Shown here one piece after another: positions 1 to 5,133 of a stretch of 5,133 nt of DNA. The position numbers and the translations under genes were made by a program. Numbering within the stretch: position 1 is the stretch's first letter; each line of letters opens with the position of its first letter. The DNA lies in assembly GCA_946055125.1 (NCBI GenBank), contig CAMGFF010000188.1:1-5133 (forward strand). The letters run 5' to 3'. Source of the stretch: an uncultured Prevotellaceae bacterium (GTDB taxonomy: Bacteria; Bacteroidota; Bacteroidia; Bacteroidales; Muribaculaceae). The notes under the pieces were generated by a model. That model did not search any database, had not been told where the DNA came from, and saw only the letters and a program-made list of their open reading frames with translations.

Positions 1-114
1 ATCTGTTAATCGTAACTTCCAAAGAGGCTTACCTTTAGTCAATTCAGGCATACCACGTCTTTCCAGAATGTTGTAGTATGCTTTATGATTGGATGAAACT
101 TCGTTGTTATACAT
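1..114 (-). CDS. Unrecognised protein, N-terminal 38 residues only (runs off left edge)
   Basis: An open frame starts at an ATG (112-114) and stays open for 38 codons to the window edge. It begins MYNNEVSSNHKAYYNILERR and ends at the edge with KPLWKLRLTD. The start is well supported: AGGAA (complement of 118-122) lies 3 bases upstream, and an in-frame TAG at 121-123 rules out an earlier start. A Bacteroidetes-type -7 element lies about 37 bases upstream. The fragment is charged and hydrophilic, with no signal peptide or membrane segment, so a cytoplasmic protein is likely. I do not recognise the family and assign no function. At about 36% G+C it differs strongly from the G+C-rich gene that precedes it on the same strand, which hints at a different origin. 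The frame could be fortuitous, but the combination of start site, upstream stop and promoter-like motif makes a real gene more likely. Confidence 0.6.
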   Translation of the reverse strand, partial: MYNNEVSSNHKAYYNILERRGMPELTKGKPLWKLRLTD

Positions 115-133
115 AATTTCCTATTATTAGTGG

Positions 134-146
134 AAGATTAAATCTT
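134..146. repeat. Perfect inverted repeat AAGATT-A-AATCTT (operator-like)
   Basis: Six-base arms at 134-139 and 141-146 are exact reverse complements around a single central base. The site overlaps the transcription start predicted from the -7 element at 152-159 and lies just upstream of the ribosome binding site of the left-edge gene. That position would suit a repressor operator. A protein-binding role is inference from symmetry and position only; a 6-base arm in AT-rich DNA can arise by chance. Confidence 0.35.
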
Positions 147-151
147 GAATA

Positions 152-159
152 CAAATTTA
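152..159 (-). promoter_or_regulatory. Candidate Bacteroidetes -7 promoter element (TAAATTTG)
   Basis: Read on the minus strand, these bases are TAAATTTG, an exact match to the Bacteroidetes sigma-ABfr -7 consensus TAnnTTTG. The element sits about 37 bases before the ATG at 114, a reasonable leader length. It would place transcription start near 143-147. The -33 element is not supported: at the expected 19-21 base spacing the minus strand reads GGTA rather than TTTG, and the nearest TTG (190-192) is about 30 bases away. The promoter is therefore tentative, or it may need an activator. Confidence 0.4.
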
Positions 160-163
160 CACT

Positions 164-178
164 ATTATTTTGAATAAT
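164..178. repeat. Inverted repeat ATTATT-TTG-AATAAT beside the candidate promoter
   Basis: Six-base arms at 164-169 and 173-178 flank a 3-base centre. The repeat lies in what would be the spacer between the -7 element (152-159) and the -33 position of the left-edge gene's promoter. The sequence is almost entirely A and T, so chance occurrence is likely. It is listed because it belongs to a cluster of four palindromes in under 130 bases. Confidence 0.25.
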
Positions 179-194
179 GTACCGTTGCACAATG

Positions 195-215
195 ATATTT
201 GGCTAACCCAAATAT
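195..215. repeat. Inverted repeat with 8-base perfect arms (ATATTTGG / CCAAATAT, 5-base centre)
   Basis: ATATTTGG at 195-202 and CCAAATAT at 208-215 are exact reverse complements separated by CTAAC. It is the strongest dyad in the window. It lies 93 bases after the stop codon of the GH3/serine-hydrolase gene and about 80 bases before the start of the left-edge gene. No T-tract follows on either strand, so it is not a canonical intrinsic terminator. It could be a transcript-end hairpin or a binding site for a dimeric regulator upstream of the candidate promoter. Confidence 0.5.
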
Positions 216-244
216 TACGTCGTTTTAAGGGATTTTATTGTTCA

Positions 245-257
245 ATTTGGCCCAAAT
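245..257. repeat. Inverted repeat ATTTGG-C-CCAAAT, second copy of the 195-215 core
   Basis: ATTTGG at 245-250 and CCAAAT at 252-257 form a perfect dyad around one base. The arms are identical to the inner six bases of the arms at 195-215, but the centre is 1 base rather than 5. The two dyad centres (251 and 205) are 46 bases apart. The different centre length argues against one rigid dimer binding both sites in the same way. Confidence 0.4.
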
Positions 258-307
258 ACCGAGAGCCCTTTCTAAATCGCCTTGTGATATGCAACCGCCC
301 ATGGGGG

Positions 308-3295
308 TTAGTCTTTGAGGGAGTGGTAGAGGGTGGAGAAGAGGAGGGGGCGGATGTTGATGGAGTCGAAGGCGGCGTTGTGACGCGTGGGTGAGACGCG
401 GTTGCAGAGGAAGATGAAAATCATGTCGTTGTCGGGGTCAACCCAGAACACGGTGCCGGTGAAGCCCAGGTGGCCGAATGTGGCTGCCGTGGCTTCGCTG
501 CATGTGGGCGACAGGTCTTCATTTTCCTTGTTTGGCTTGTCGAAGCCCAGGCCGCGGCGTGAGTTGGGGCTTTTCTCCTTGCAGAAGGTGTCGACGGTGG
601 CCTGCTTCAGGTAGCGGTCGCCGCCGTAGGTTCCGCCATTGAGCCACATCTGGCACAGCTTGGCGAGGTCGTTGGCATTGGAGAAGAGGCCTGCATTGCC
701 CTGCACTCCGCCTGAGAAGGCGCAAGTCTCGTCGTGCACATGGCCGCGCACAACCTGGCGGCGCAGGAACGTGTCGTACTCGGTGGGGGCAATCTGGGCG
801 CGTGAGAATCGCTCAAGAGGGCGATACATGGTGTGCCATGCGCCAAGTGGGGCGAAGAAGTTCTTCTCCACCCACTCATTATGGGCGGTGTGGGTGAGAT
901 TCTCCTCCACGTTCATGAGCAGGCAGAAGTTGAGGCAGCTATACAGGTAGTCCTTGCGTGGGCGAAGCTGGGCATTGTAGATGCGGCTCATGATTGAGTC
1001 GTAGGTGCAGCGGCCCACGTAGATTCCGGAGGCAGCCTCGGTGGGCATTGCCTCGGTGGGCTTAGGCGAGGTGATGTCGGTGCGGAGGCGTGCCTTGCGG
1101 TTTCCCCATTGCTGTGGCCCTACCTGAATGGAATAGGTGGCATCGCGTCGGCCGCGGAATAGGCTGCCGGTGAAGCTGTCCTTGTCGAGCATGGCGTCGT
1201 ACATGTTGAGCGAGGCCGGGATGCCCGTTTCGTGGAACAGGAGCTGGCGCAGGGTGATGTCGCTCTTGTCGCCGTCGCGAAGCTGAGGAATGTATTTGCT
1301 TGCCTCATCGTCGAGCTCAATCATGCCTCGGTCGTAGAGCTTCATGATTCCCGGCAGTGTGCCTGTGGCCTTCGACACCGAGGCGAGGTCGTAGAGCGTG
1401 CCCACGTCGACCGGGGTCTTCGTCTTCCAGTCGGTGGTTCCATAGCTGCGGTTGCACACCACCATTCCGTGACGTGCCACGAGCACCTGGCAGCCGGGGA
1501 ACGCCTTCTTGTCGATGGCATCGGCCACAATGGAATCTACCTTGGAGAGAAGCGAGCTGCTTATGTTCACCTCCTCGGGAATGGTGTAGCCGAGGCGCGT
1601 AGCCTGGAATTTCACACCATCGCCAGCCTTGGCCACGCCTTTCACAGTGACCGGCATGAGGCCGCGGGCGGAGTTTCCGCCGAAGATGGTCTGTGCGGCA
1701 TAGTCCTGGGCTATGGAGTTGGGGTCGTAGGCAAGCACCACCGAGCGCGATTTCTTCACCACGGCAGCATAGTTCTTGAGCTTGTAGGGGCTGGTGAAGA
1801 TCACCGAGACAGAGTTCCCGTGCTTTGCTGCGAGCTGCGCCATGGCGTTGCGGCTCTCGGCATTGTCGGCAAGCGCTGCAAGGATTACCACGTCAAAGTC
1901 GTTGAGCTTGGAGCTAAGCTGGTGCAGCGACTCGCCCGGCACATAGTTGAAGCGGTGAGTGGCGGCATACATGGCACAGCGGTTCTGGAACATCGACTCC
2001 GAGCCATCGGGCGAGCCAATAGTGACCACAGCCACCTTGTGTCGCTCAAGGCGGGTGAGCGGAAGCAGCTTGTGACCGTTCTTTAGCACCGTGATTGCGC
2101 CCGCCCACAGGCGGCGCACCACCTTGGCGGCCTCGGGGGAGTTGATTTCATTCTCCACGCTCTCAAGGTCGATATTCTGAGGCTTCGACAGGCCCAGGGC
2201 ATACTTGAATCGCAGCACCTTGGCGCATCGCTCATTGATTATCGCCTCGCTTATGCGGCCACGCGCCACGGCATTCTTTATGGCAACGATGTCGGTGGGA
2301 ATGTTGCGCGGTGAGAGCAACATGTCGTTGCCTGCGATTATGGCAGCCACGCAATTCGACTCCTCCATGTCGGCGCCGTTCATGCCGAGGCCATCGGTGA
2401 AAGTGAGCCCGTTGAAGCCCATCTCATTGTGTAGCAGTGAGGTGACGTGGGTAGGCGACATCGACGATGGCCCGCGCCGTGGGTCGATTGCCGGCACATA
2501 GAGGTGTGCCACCATGATTCCCGAAAGTCCGGCATCGATATACTGGCGGAAAGGCAGCAGCTCACACATCTTCAGCTCCGACAGTGTCTTTTTCACTGTG
2601 GGAAGCACCTTGTGGGAGTCGGAGGAGGGGTTGCCGTGTCCGGGGAAGTGCTTAGCCACGGTGAGCACGCCATTATCTTCAAGTCCGCGGGCAAAGGCTA
2701 TGCCGTGGCGGGCCACCGAATAGGGATTCTCACCAAAGGAGCGCATGCCAATGGCCGGATTGTCGGGATTGTCGTTCACATCGAGCACCGGAGCGAAATT
2801 CACATGCACGCCCATGGCGCGGCACTCGCGTGCCATTTCGCGGCCATATTCATAGAGTAGGCGGTCGTCGTCGATGGCACCGAGAATCATGTTCTTGGGA
2901 AACGCCGGCGCATCCTTCAGCCTCATAGAGAGCCCCCACTCGGCATCCACCGTGACGAGCAGCGGCACCTGGCTCATAGCCTGGAGCTCATTACAAATCG
3001 TGGCCTGCGACGCGATGTCGCCGCTCGAAAACAGCAATCCACCCACCTTGTATTTCTCCACTATACCCTTGGCGGCATCGAACGTGCCGGGCTGGGTGCT
3101 GGGAGTGAGGTGCAGCACCATGAGCTGCGCAATCTTCTCATCGAGCGAGAGCCGCGCCATGGTGGTGTCGACCCAGTGGTTCATTGCATCAGTATCTACT
3201 CTATTGAGAATCTTTGGCTGCCTGCCGGCAGCTATCATAGTCGCAGCCACGGCAAAGAGCGAGGCTGCCAGCATAAGTTTATTGCGGATATTCAT
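308..3295 (-). CDS. Exported GH3 beta-N-acetylglucosaminidase fused to a beta-lactamase-fold serine hydrolase
   Basis: A 995-residue protein. Residues 1-23 form a signal peptide (basic start, hydrophobic core ending MIAA before GRQ) without a lipobox, so periplasmic or secreted. Residues about 40-365 are a GH3 (NagZ-like) barrel: VDAEWG at 116-121, KHFPGHG at 215-221, the NagZ-type Asp226-Ser-His228 general acid/base dyad, and TDGLGM with the predicted nucleophile Asp301. About 395-560 resembles the GH3 C-terminal alpha/beta domain. About 578-985 is a class C beta-lactamase/esterase-like domain: Ser639-Val-Ser-Lys642 (SxxK, nucleophile Ser639), Tyr785-Ser-Cys787 at the YxN position, and His942-Leu-Gly944 at the KTG position. 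Expected chemistry is hydrolysis of terminal beta-GlcNAc (muropeptide-like) bonds; the serine hydrolase's substrate is unknown. I chose the ATG at 3293-3295 because it opens directly onto the signal peptide. An in-frame TTG at 3335-3337 would add 14 polar residues and overlap the preceding gene. It has no clear Shine-Dalgarno and lies 28 bases after the phosphatase stop, so is likely co-transcribed. Confidence 0.93.
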   Translation of the reverse strand: MNIRNKLMLAASLFAVAATMIAAGRQPKILNRVDTDAMNHWVDTTMARLSLDEKIAQLMVLHLTPSTQPGTFDAAKGIVEKYKVGGLLFSSGDIASQATICNELQAMSQVPLLVTVDAEWGLSMRLKDAPAFPKNMILGAIDDDRLLYEYGREMARECRAMGVHVNFAPVLDVNDNPDNPAIGMRSFGENPYSVARHGIAFARGLEDNGVLTVAKHFPGHGNPSSDSHKVLPTVKKTLSELKMCELLPFRQYIDAGLSGIMVAHLYVPAIDPRRGPSSMSPTHVTSLLHNEMGFNGLTFTDGLGMNGADMEESNCVAAIIAGNDMLLSPRNIPTDIVAIKNAVARGRISEAIINERCAKVLRFKYALGLSKPQNIDLESVENEINSPEAAKVVRRLWAGAITVLKNGHKLLPLTRLERHKVAVVTIGSPDGSESMFQNRCAMYAATHRFNYVPGESLHQLSSKLNDFDVVILAALADNAESRNAMAQLAAKHGNSVSVIFTSPYKLKNYAAVVKKSRSVVLAYDPNSIAQDYAAQTIFGGNSARGLMPVTVKGVAKAGDGVKFQATRLGYTIPEEVNISSSLLSKVDSIVADAIDKKAFPGCQVLVARHGMVVCNRSYGTTDWKTKTPVDVGTLYDLASVSKATGTLPGIMKLYDRGMIELDDEASKYIPQLRDGDKSDITLRQLLFHETGIPASLNMYDAMLDKDSFTGSLFRGRRDATYSIQVGPQQWGNRKARLRTDITSPKPTEAMPTEAASGIYVGRCTYDSIMSRIYNAQLRPRKDYLYSCLNFCLLMNVEENLTHTAHNEWVEKNFFAPLGAWHTMYRPLERFSRAQIAPTEYDTFLRRQVVRGHVHDETCAFSGGVQGNAGLFSNANDLAKLCQMWLNGGTYGGDRYLKQATVDTFCKEKSPNSRRGLGFDKPNKENEDLSPTCSEATAATFGHLGFTGTVFWVDPDNDMIFIFLCNRVSPTRHNAAFDSINIRPLLFSTLYHSLKD

Positions 3296-3323
3296 TTCTG
3301 TTTCTATAGATATTTTGTGTGGT

Positions 3324-4874
3324 TTATTTCTTTTCAATCATGCGGGGCTTGCCACTGGCCTTGAGCTTCTTGCCCCTTGCGTCGATGGCCTTCACATAGT
3401 GGAGCATGCGCTCGCCAAATTGCTTGCTGTCGCTGTAGAGGCGCTTGCAGCTCGTCATGGGCTCCATGTAGTCGCCTCCGCCGGCGAGGTAGTCGAGGGT
3501 GGCAACTCGGTAGCACTTTGCCGGGTTGATATCCTTTCCATTGAGCGTGGCTCGAAGTATCTTGGCGGGCTTGGCAGTGCCCTGGCGGGCATATTCCACC
3601 CGGGCTTGGCGGCTCACAATGTCGCCACCACGGCCACCCATCACGGCGAGGGCATCGAGCAATTGCTGCCCGGTCATCTCGAGCACCACAATACTGTTGC
3701 GGAAAGGGAACATGGAGTTGATGAGTCCCTCACTCACAGCCCCCTTGGGGAACGACTGGCGTATGCCGCCGGCATTCATTATCGCCATGTCGATTTTCAT
3801 CGACGAGAACTCGGCAGCGATGTCGAAAGCGGCATCGCCCACGAGATTCCACGCCTGCATCGAGCTATTAGGCATGGCCTCGGCGGTGTGACACACGGTG
3901 TGGTTCATGAGCGAGTCGACCTTGGTCTTATAGGGGGCAAGAAACGCCTGCAGAGCGGTGTAGCGCGATGTTCGGCCATCGTAGCGGCTATCCACGGGGA
4001 GGAGCTTGTAGCACTCCACGGTGAGGCGGTCGAGGTCGATGGCGGTATAGCCAAGGCTGCGGCCACGGGAGCCGGTCTGAGTGACGAGCACGTTGCGGCC
4101 GTCGGCGTTCTTGAGCAGGTGAGGCACGCTCTTGGCCTTAGCCGGATTGATTGTGGTGTGAGAGTGTCCGCCCACCACCATGTCGATGTAATGGCTGCGC
4201 TGCACAATCATGTTATCGGTGGGATTATTGTCGCGTCCGCCACTATAGCCCACATGGGTGAGGGCAATCACAAAATCCACATGCTCCACGCGCTTTAGGT
4301 AGCAGGCGGTGAGGTCGGCAATCTCGGCAGCATCGGCATATTGCACGCCCACACTGTTCTCAGGGGCAATCATGCCCTCGGGCAGCAAGTTGATGCCCAC
4401 CACGGCGATGCGGCGACCTGCATATTGCTTTATCACATAAGGCCGGGTGAGCCCTTCGAGCGGAGTGCCCGTGAGGCGGTAATTAGCCGATAGCAGCGGA
4501 GTGCGCATCTTGCGGTAGAAACGCGAGATTACGTCCATTCCATTGTCAAACTCATGGTTGCCCATGATACAGGCATCATAGCCGAGGCTGTCGAGCATGG
4601 CAGTTTCCACCTCGCCACGAAACATATTGAAATAGACCGTACCTTGCACTGCATCGCCCGCATCGAGAAGAAGAACATTGCGCTCGGCGGCGCGTATGCT
4701 GTCGATGAGCGCTCGGCGGCGCATGATTCCGCCCTCGTTGGCCGCATCGGGTTCAATCTGGCTGTGGGTGTCGTTGGTTGAGAGAATCACCAGTCGCTCT
4801 GCCAGTGCATAGTAGCAAAACGCTCCAATGGCCAAAGCGGCACCCACTGCCCATATTCTAAATTTTCTGTTCAT
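3324..4874 (-). CDS. Exported bifunctional metallophosphatase / 5'-nucleotidase (UshA/CD73 family)
   Basis: A 516-residue protein, near full length for UshA-type 5'-nucleotidases. Residues 1-25 are a signal peptide with probable cleavage after YALA, so a periplasmic location is expected. The N-terminal calcineurin-like domain has the two-metal ligand set: Asp35-Thr-His37, Asp74 in GDAVQG, Asn106, His207 in LTHVG, and His237/His239 in GGHSH. His107 and Asp110 in GNHEFD match the UshA catalytic His-Asp pair. The C-terminal 5'-nucleotidase domain (about 325-490) shows NAGGIR (367-372, Arg372 a likely phosphate contact), PFRNS at 390-394 and ATLDYLAGGGDYM at 458-470. The last two lie where UshA places the phenylalanines that sandwich the base. 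The likely reaction is removal of phosphate from 5'-nucleotides, with UDP-sugars or cyclic nucleotides as alternatives; exact specificity cannot be read from sequence. The ATG at 4872-4874 is preceded by AGGTG (4879-4883) at a short 4-base spacing. It ends 28 bases before the GH3/serine-hydrolase gene, suggesting an operon. Confidence 0.93.
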   Translation of the reverse strand: MNRKFRIWAVGAALAIGAFCYYALAERLVILSTNDTHSQIEPDAANEGGIMRRRALIDSIRAAERNVLLLDAGDAVQGTVYFNMFRGEVETAMLDSLGYDACIMGNHEFDNGMDVISRFYRKMRTPLLSANYRLTGTPLEGLTRPYVIKQYAGRRIAVVGINLLPEGMIAPENSVGVQYADAAEIADLTACYLKRVEHVDFVIALTHVGYSGGRDNNPTDNMIVQRSHYIDMVVGGHSHTTINPAKAKSVPHLLKNADGRNVLVTQTGSRGRSLGYTAIDLDRLTVECYKLLPVDSRYDGRTSRYTALQAFLAPYKTKVDSLMNHTVCHTAEAMPNSSMQAWNLVGDAAFDIAAEFSSMKIDMAIMNAGGIRQSFPKGAVSEGLINSMFPFRNSIVVLEMTGQQLLDALAVMGGRGGDIVSRQARVEYARQGTAKPAKILRATLNGKDINPAKCYRVATLDYLAGGGDYMEPMTSCKRLYSDSKQFGERMLHYVKAIDARGKKLKASGKPRMIEKK

Positions 4875-4910
4875 AATTCACCTAATTTATTAAAGAAGAA
4901 TAAAAATAAA
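4875..4910. other. Short AT-rich gap between the nuclease-domain gene and the phosphatase gene
   Basis: These 36 bases contain the AGGTG ribosome binding site and otherwise nearly only A and T. I find no TAnnTTTG element on the minus strand and no hairpin, so there is no direct evidence of a separate promoter or terminator. Read-through transcription from the upstream gene is the simplest reading, though a promoter inside that gene's coding end is possible. Confidence 0.5.
4879..4883 (-). promoter_or_regulatory. Ribosome binding site AGGTG of the metallophosphatase gene
   Basis: On the minus strand the bases read AGGTG, a match to the 16S anti-Shine-Dalgarno, 4 bases before the ATG at 4872-4874. 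It supports that start, since the flanking bases are almost pure A/T. The spacing is on the short side. Confidence 0.5.
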
Positions 4911-5133
4911 TCATTTGTTGCGAGAGTCGTCAATCACCCAATCAGTGATGGTGTGCTCCTCGGTGCTGAAGTTGATACCCACCTTGATGATAGGCAGCGA
5001 GAGCTGCGAGAAGCGCTTGTCGTAGTTCTTCAGCTCAATTTGCTGCATCGCAGCATCGGCAGTGCTGTTGATTTTCAACTCGATGAGATAGAGCGCGTAG
5101 CCGGTGCGCATCACTAAGTCGACTCGCCCCTTG
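4911..5133 (-). CDS. PD-(D/E)XK nuclease-domain protein, C-terminal 73 residues (AAA-ATPase/DUF1703-type; start outside window)
   Basis: The frame is open from the right edge to a TGA at 4911-4913. The in-window peptide starts KGRVDLVMRTGYALYLIELK. GRVDL, then a hydrophobic strand ending in IELK (Glu-x-Lys), is the catalytic core of the PD-(D/E)XK fold. AMQQIELKNY, a strand with VGINFS, and a closing TITDWVID follow. This order matches the C-terminal domain (PDDEXK_9) of Bacteroidales proteins that carry an N-terminal AAA-ATPase-like domain. The ATPase part would lie beyond the window, so the full architecture is inferred. A GTG at 5112-5114 could be read as a start, but it would discard the GRVD catalytic aspartate and should not be used. 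The biological role of this family is poorly known; it is widespread and often multicopy in gut Bacteroidales. It ends 36 bases upstream of the metallophosphatase start. Confidence 0.85.
   Translation of the reverse strand, partial: KGRVDLVMRTGYALYLIELKINSTADAAMQQIELKNYDKRFSQLSLPIIKVGINFSTEEHTITDWVIDDSRNK

Larger units (their letters stand above)
115..307. other. AT-rich intergenic leader with several inverted repeats
   Basis: This 193-base gap separates the stop of the GH3/serine-hydrolase gene from the start of the unrecognised left-edge gene. It holds a promoter-like -7 element (152-159) and four short perfect inverted repeats centred near 140, 171, 205 and 251. No hairpin in it is followed by a T-run on the minus strand, so I find no intrinsic terminator for the upstream gene. 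A + strand open frame entering from the GH3 antisense strand (170-394) is not credible as a gene. The gap most likely contains the 3' untranslated end of one transcript and the promoter/operator region of the next. Confidence 0.7.

Noticed and set aside
195..215. The 8-base hairpin as a Rho-independent terminator of the GH3 gene
   Set aside because: The stem is AT-rich (2 of 8 pairs G:C) and no T-run follows on the minus strand, so it lacks the two defining features.
170..394. A 74-codon + strand open frame spanning the gap and the end of the GH3 gene
   Set aside because: No ribosome binding site is visible, composition changes abruptly along it, and its second half is antisense to the conserved C-terminus of the serine hydrolase domain.
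1232..2086. A 284-codon + strand open frame inside the GH3/serine-hydrolase gene
   Set aside because: It lies wholly antisense to a convincing coding region, has low-complexity His/Val/Gly-rich translation and shows no start-site signal.
3335..3337. In-frame TTG as an upstream start for the GH3/serine-hydrolase gene
   Set aside because: It would put 14 polar, charged residues before the signal peptide and overlap the phosphatase coding end by 14 bases. The ATG at 3293-3295 opens directly onto a normal signal sequence.
2874..4298. A 474-codon open frame on the + strand, antisense to parts of both complete genes
   Set aside because: It crosses the boundary between two genes whose minus-strand products have clear catalytic motifs. 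Its own translation is His/Gly/Ala-rich with no recognisable domain. Long antisense frames are expected opposite G+C-rich coding DNA.
4809..4874. Lipoprotein signal at Cys20 of the metallophosphatase
   Set aside because: The residues before the cysteine are Gly-Ala-Phe, which do not fit the L-[AS/T]-[G/A]-C lipobox. The sequence ending YALA fits ordinary signal peptidase I cleavage.

Overview
The window looks like part of a Bacteroidales chromosome. An assignment to a gut lineage such as Muribaculaceae or Prevotellaceae is possible but cannot be settled from this sequence. Three things point to Bacteroidales: a GH3 beta-N-acetylglucosaminidase fused to a beta-lactamase-like serine hydrolase, an AAA-ATPase/PD-(D/E)XK (DUF1703-type) protein tail, and ribosome binding sites that are weak or absent plus one match to the Bacteroidetes -7 promoter element TAnnTTTG. 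All four recognisable genes lie on the minus strand, so they are read from the right edge towards the left.

Right edge (4911-5133): the last 73 codons of a PD-(D/E)XK nuclease-domain protein, whose start lies outside the window. After 36 AT-rich bases comes a complete exported metallophosphatase/5'-nucleotidase (3324-4874, 516 aa). Its metal-binding motifs and C-terminal nucleotide-binding motifs are intact. After another 28 bases comes a complete 995-residue exported enzyme (308-3295) with an N-terminal GH3 NagZ-like hexosaminidase and a C-terminal serine hydrolase of the beta-lactamase fold.

The phosphatase and the GH3/serine-hydrolase gene are probably co-transcribed. Both carry N-terminal signal sequences, so both are expected in the cell envelope. 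The likely shared theme, which is inference, is salvage of envelope or extracellular material: dephosphorylation of nucleotides or nucleotide sugars, and trimming of amino-sugar (muropeptide-like) substrates. The tight spacing to the nuclease-family gene may put it on the same transcript, but that family often occurs as scattered, unrelated copies and need not share function.

Left part (1-307): base composition drops sharply. Positions 1-114 are about 36% G+C and 121-180 about 23%, against clearly G+C-rich sequence in the GH3 gene. A short open frame (114 down to 1) begins here with a good start site and runs off the left edge; I do not recognise its product. The 193-base gap before it contains a promoter-like element and four short inverted repeats. 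Two of these share the arms ATTTGG/CCAAAT. This gap is the least explained part of the window.

I see no tRNA, rRNA, CRISPR array or insertion sequence, and no convincing Rho-independent terminator. No clearly new biological system is visible. The best leads are the palindrome-rich leader with its unknown gene, and the active-site variation and domain architecture of the fusion enzyme.
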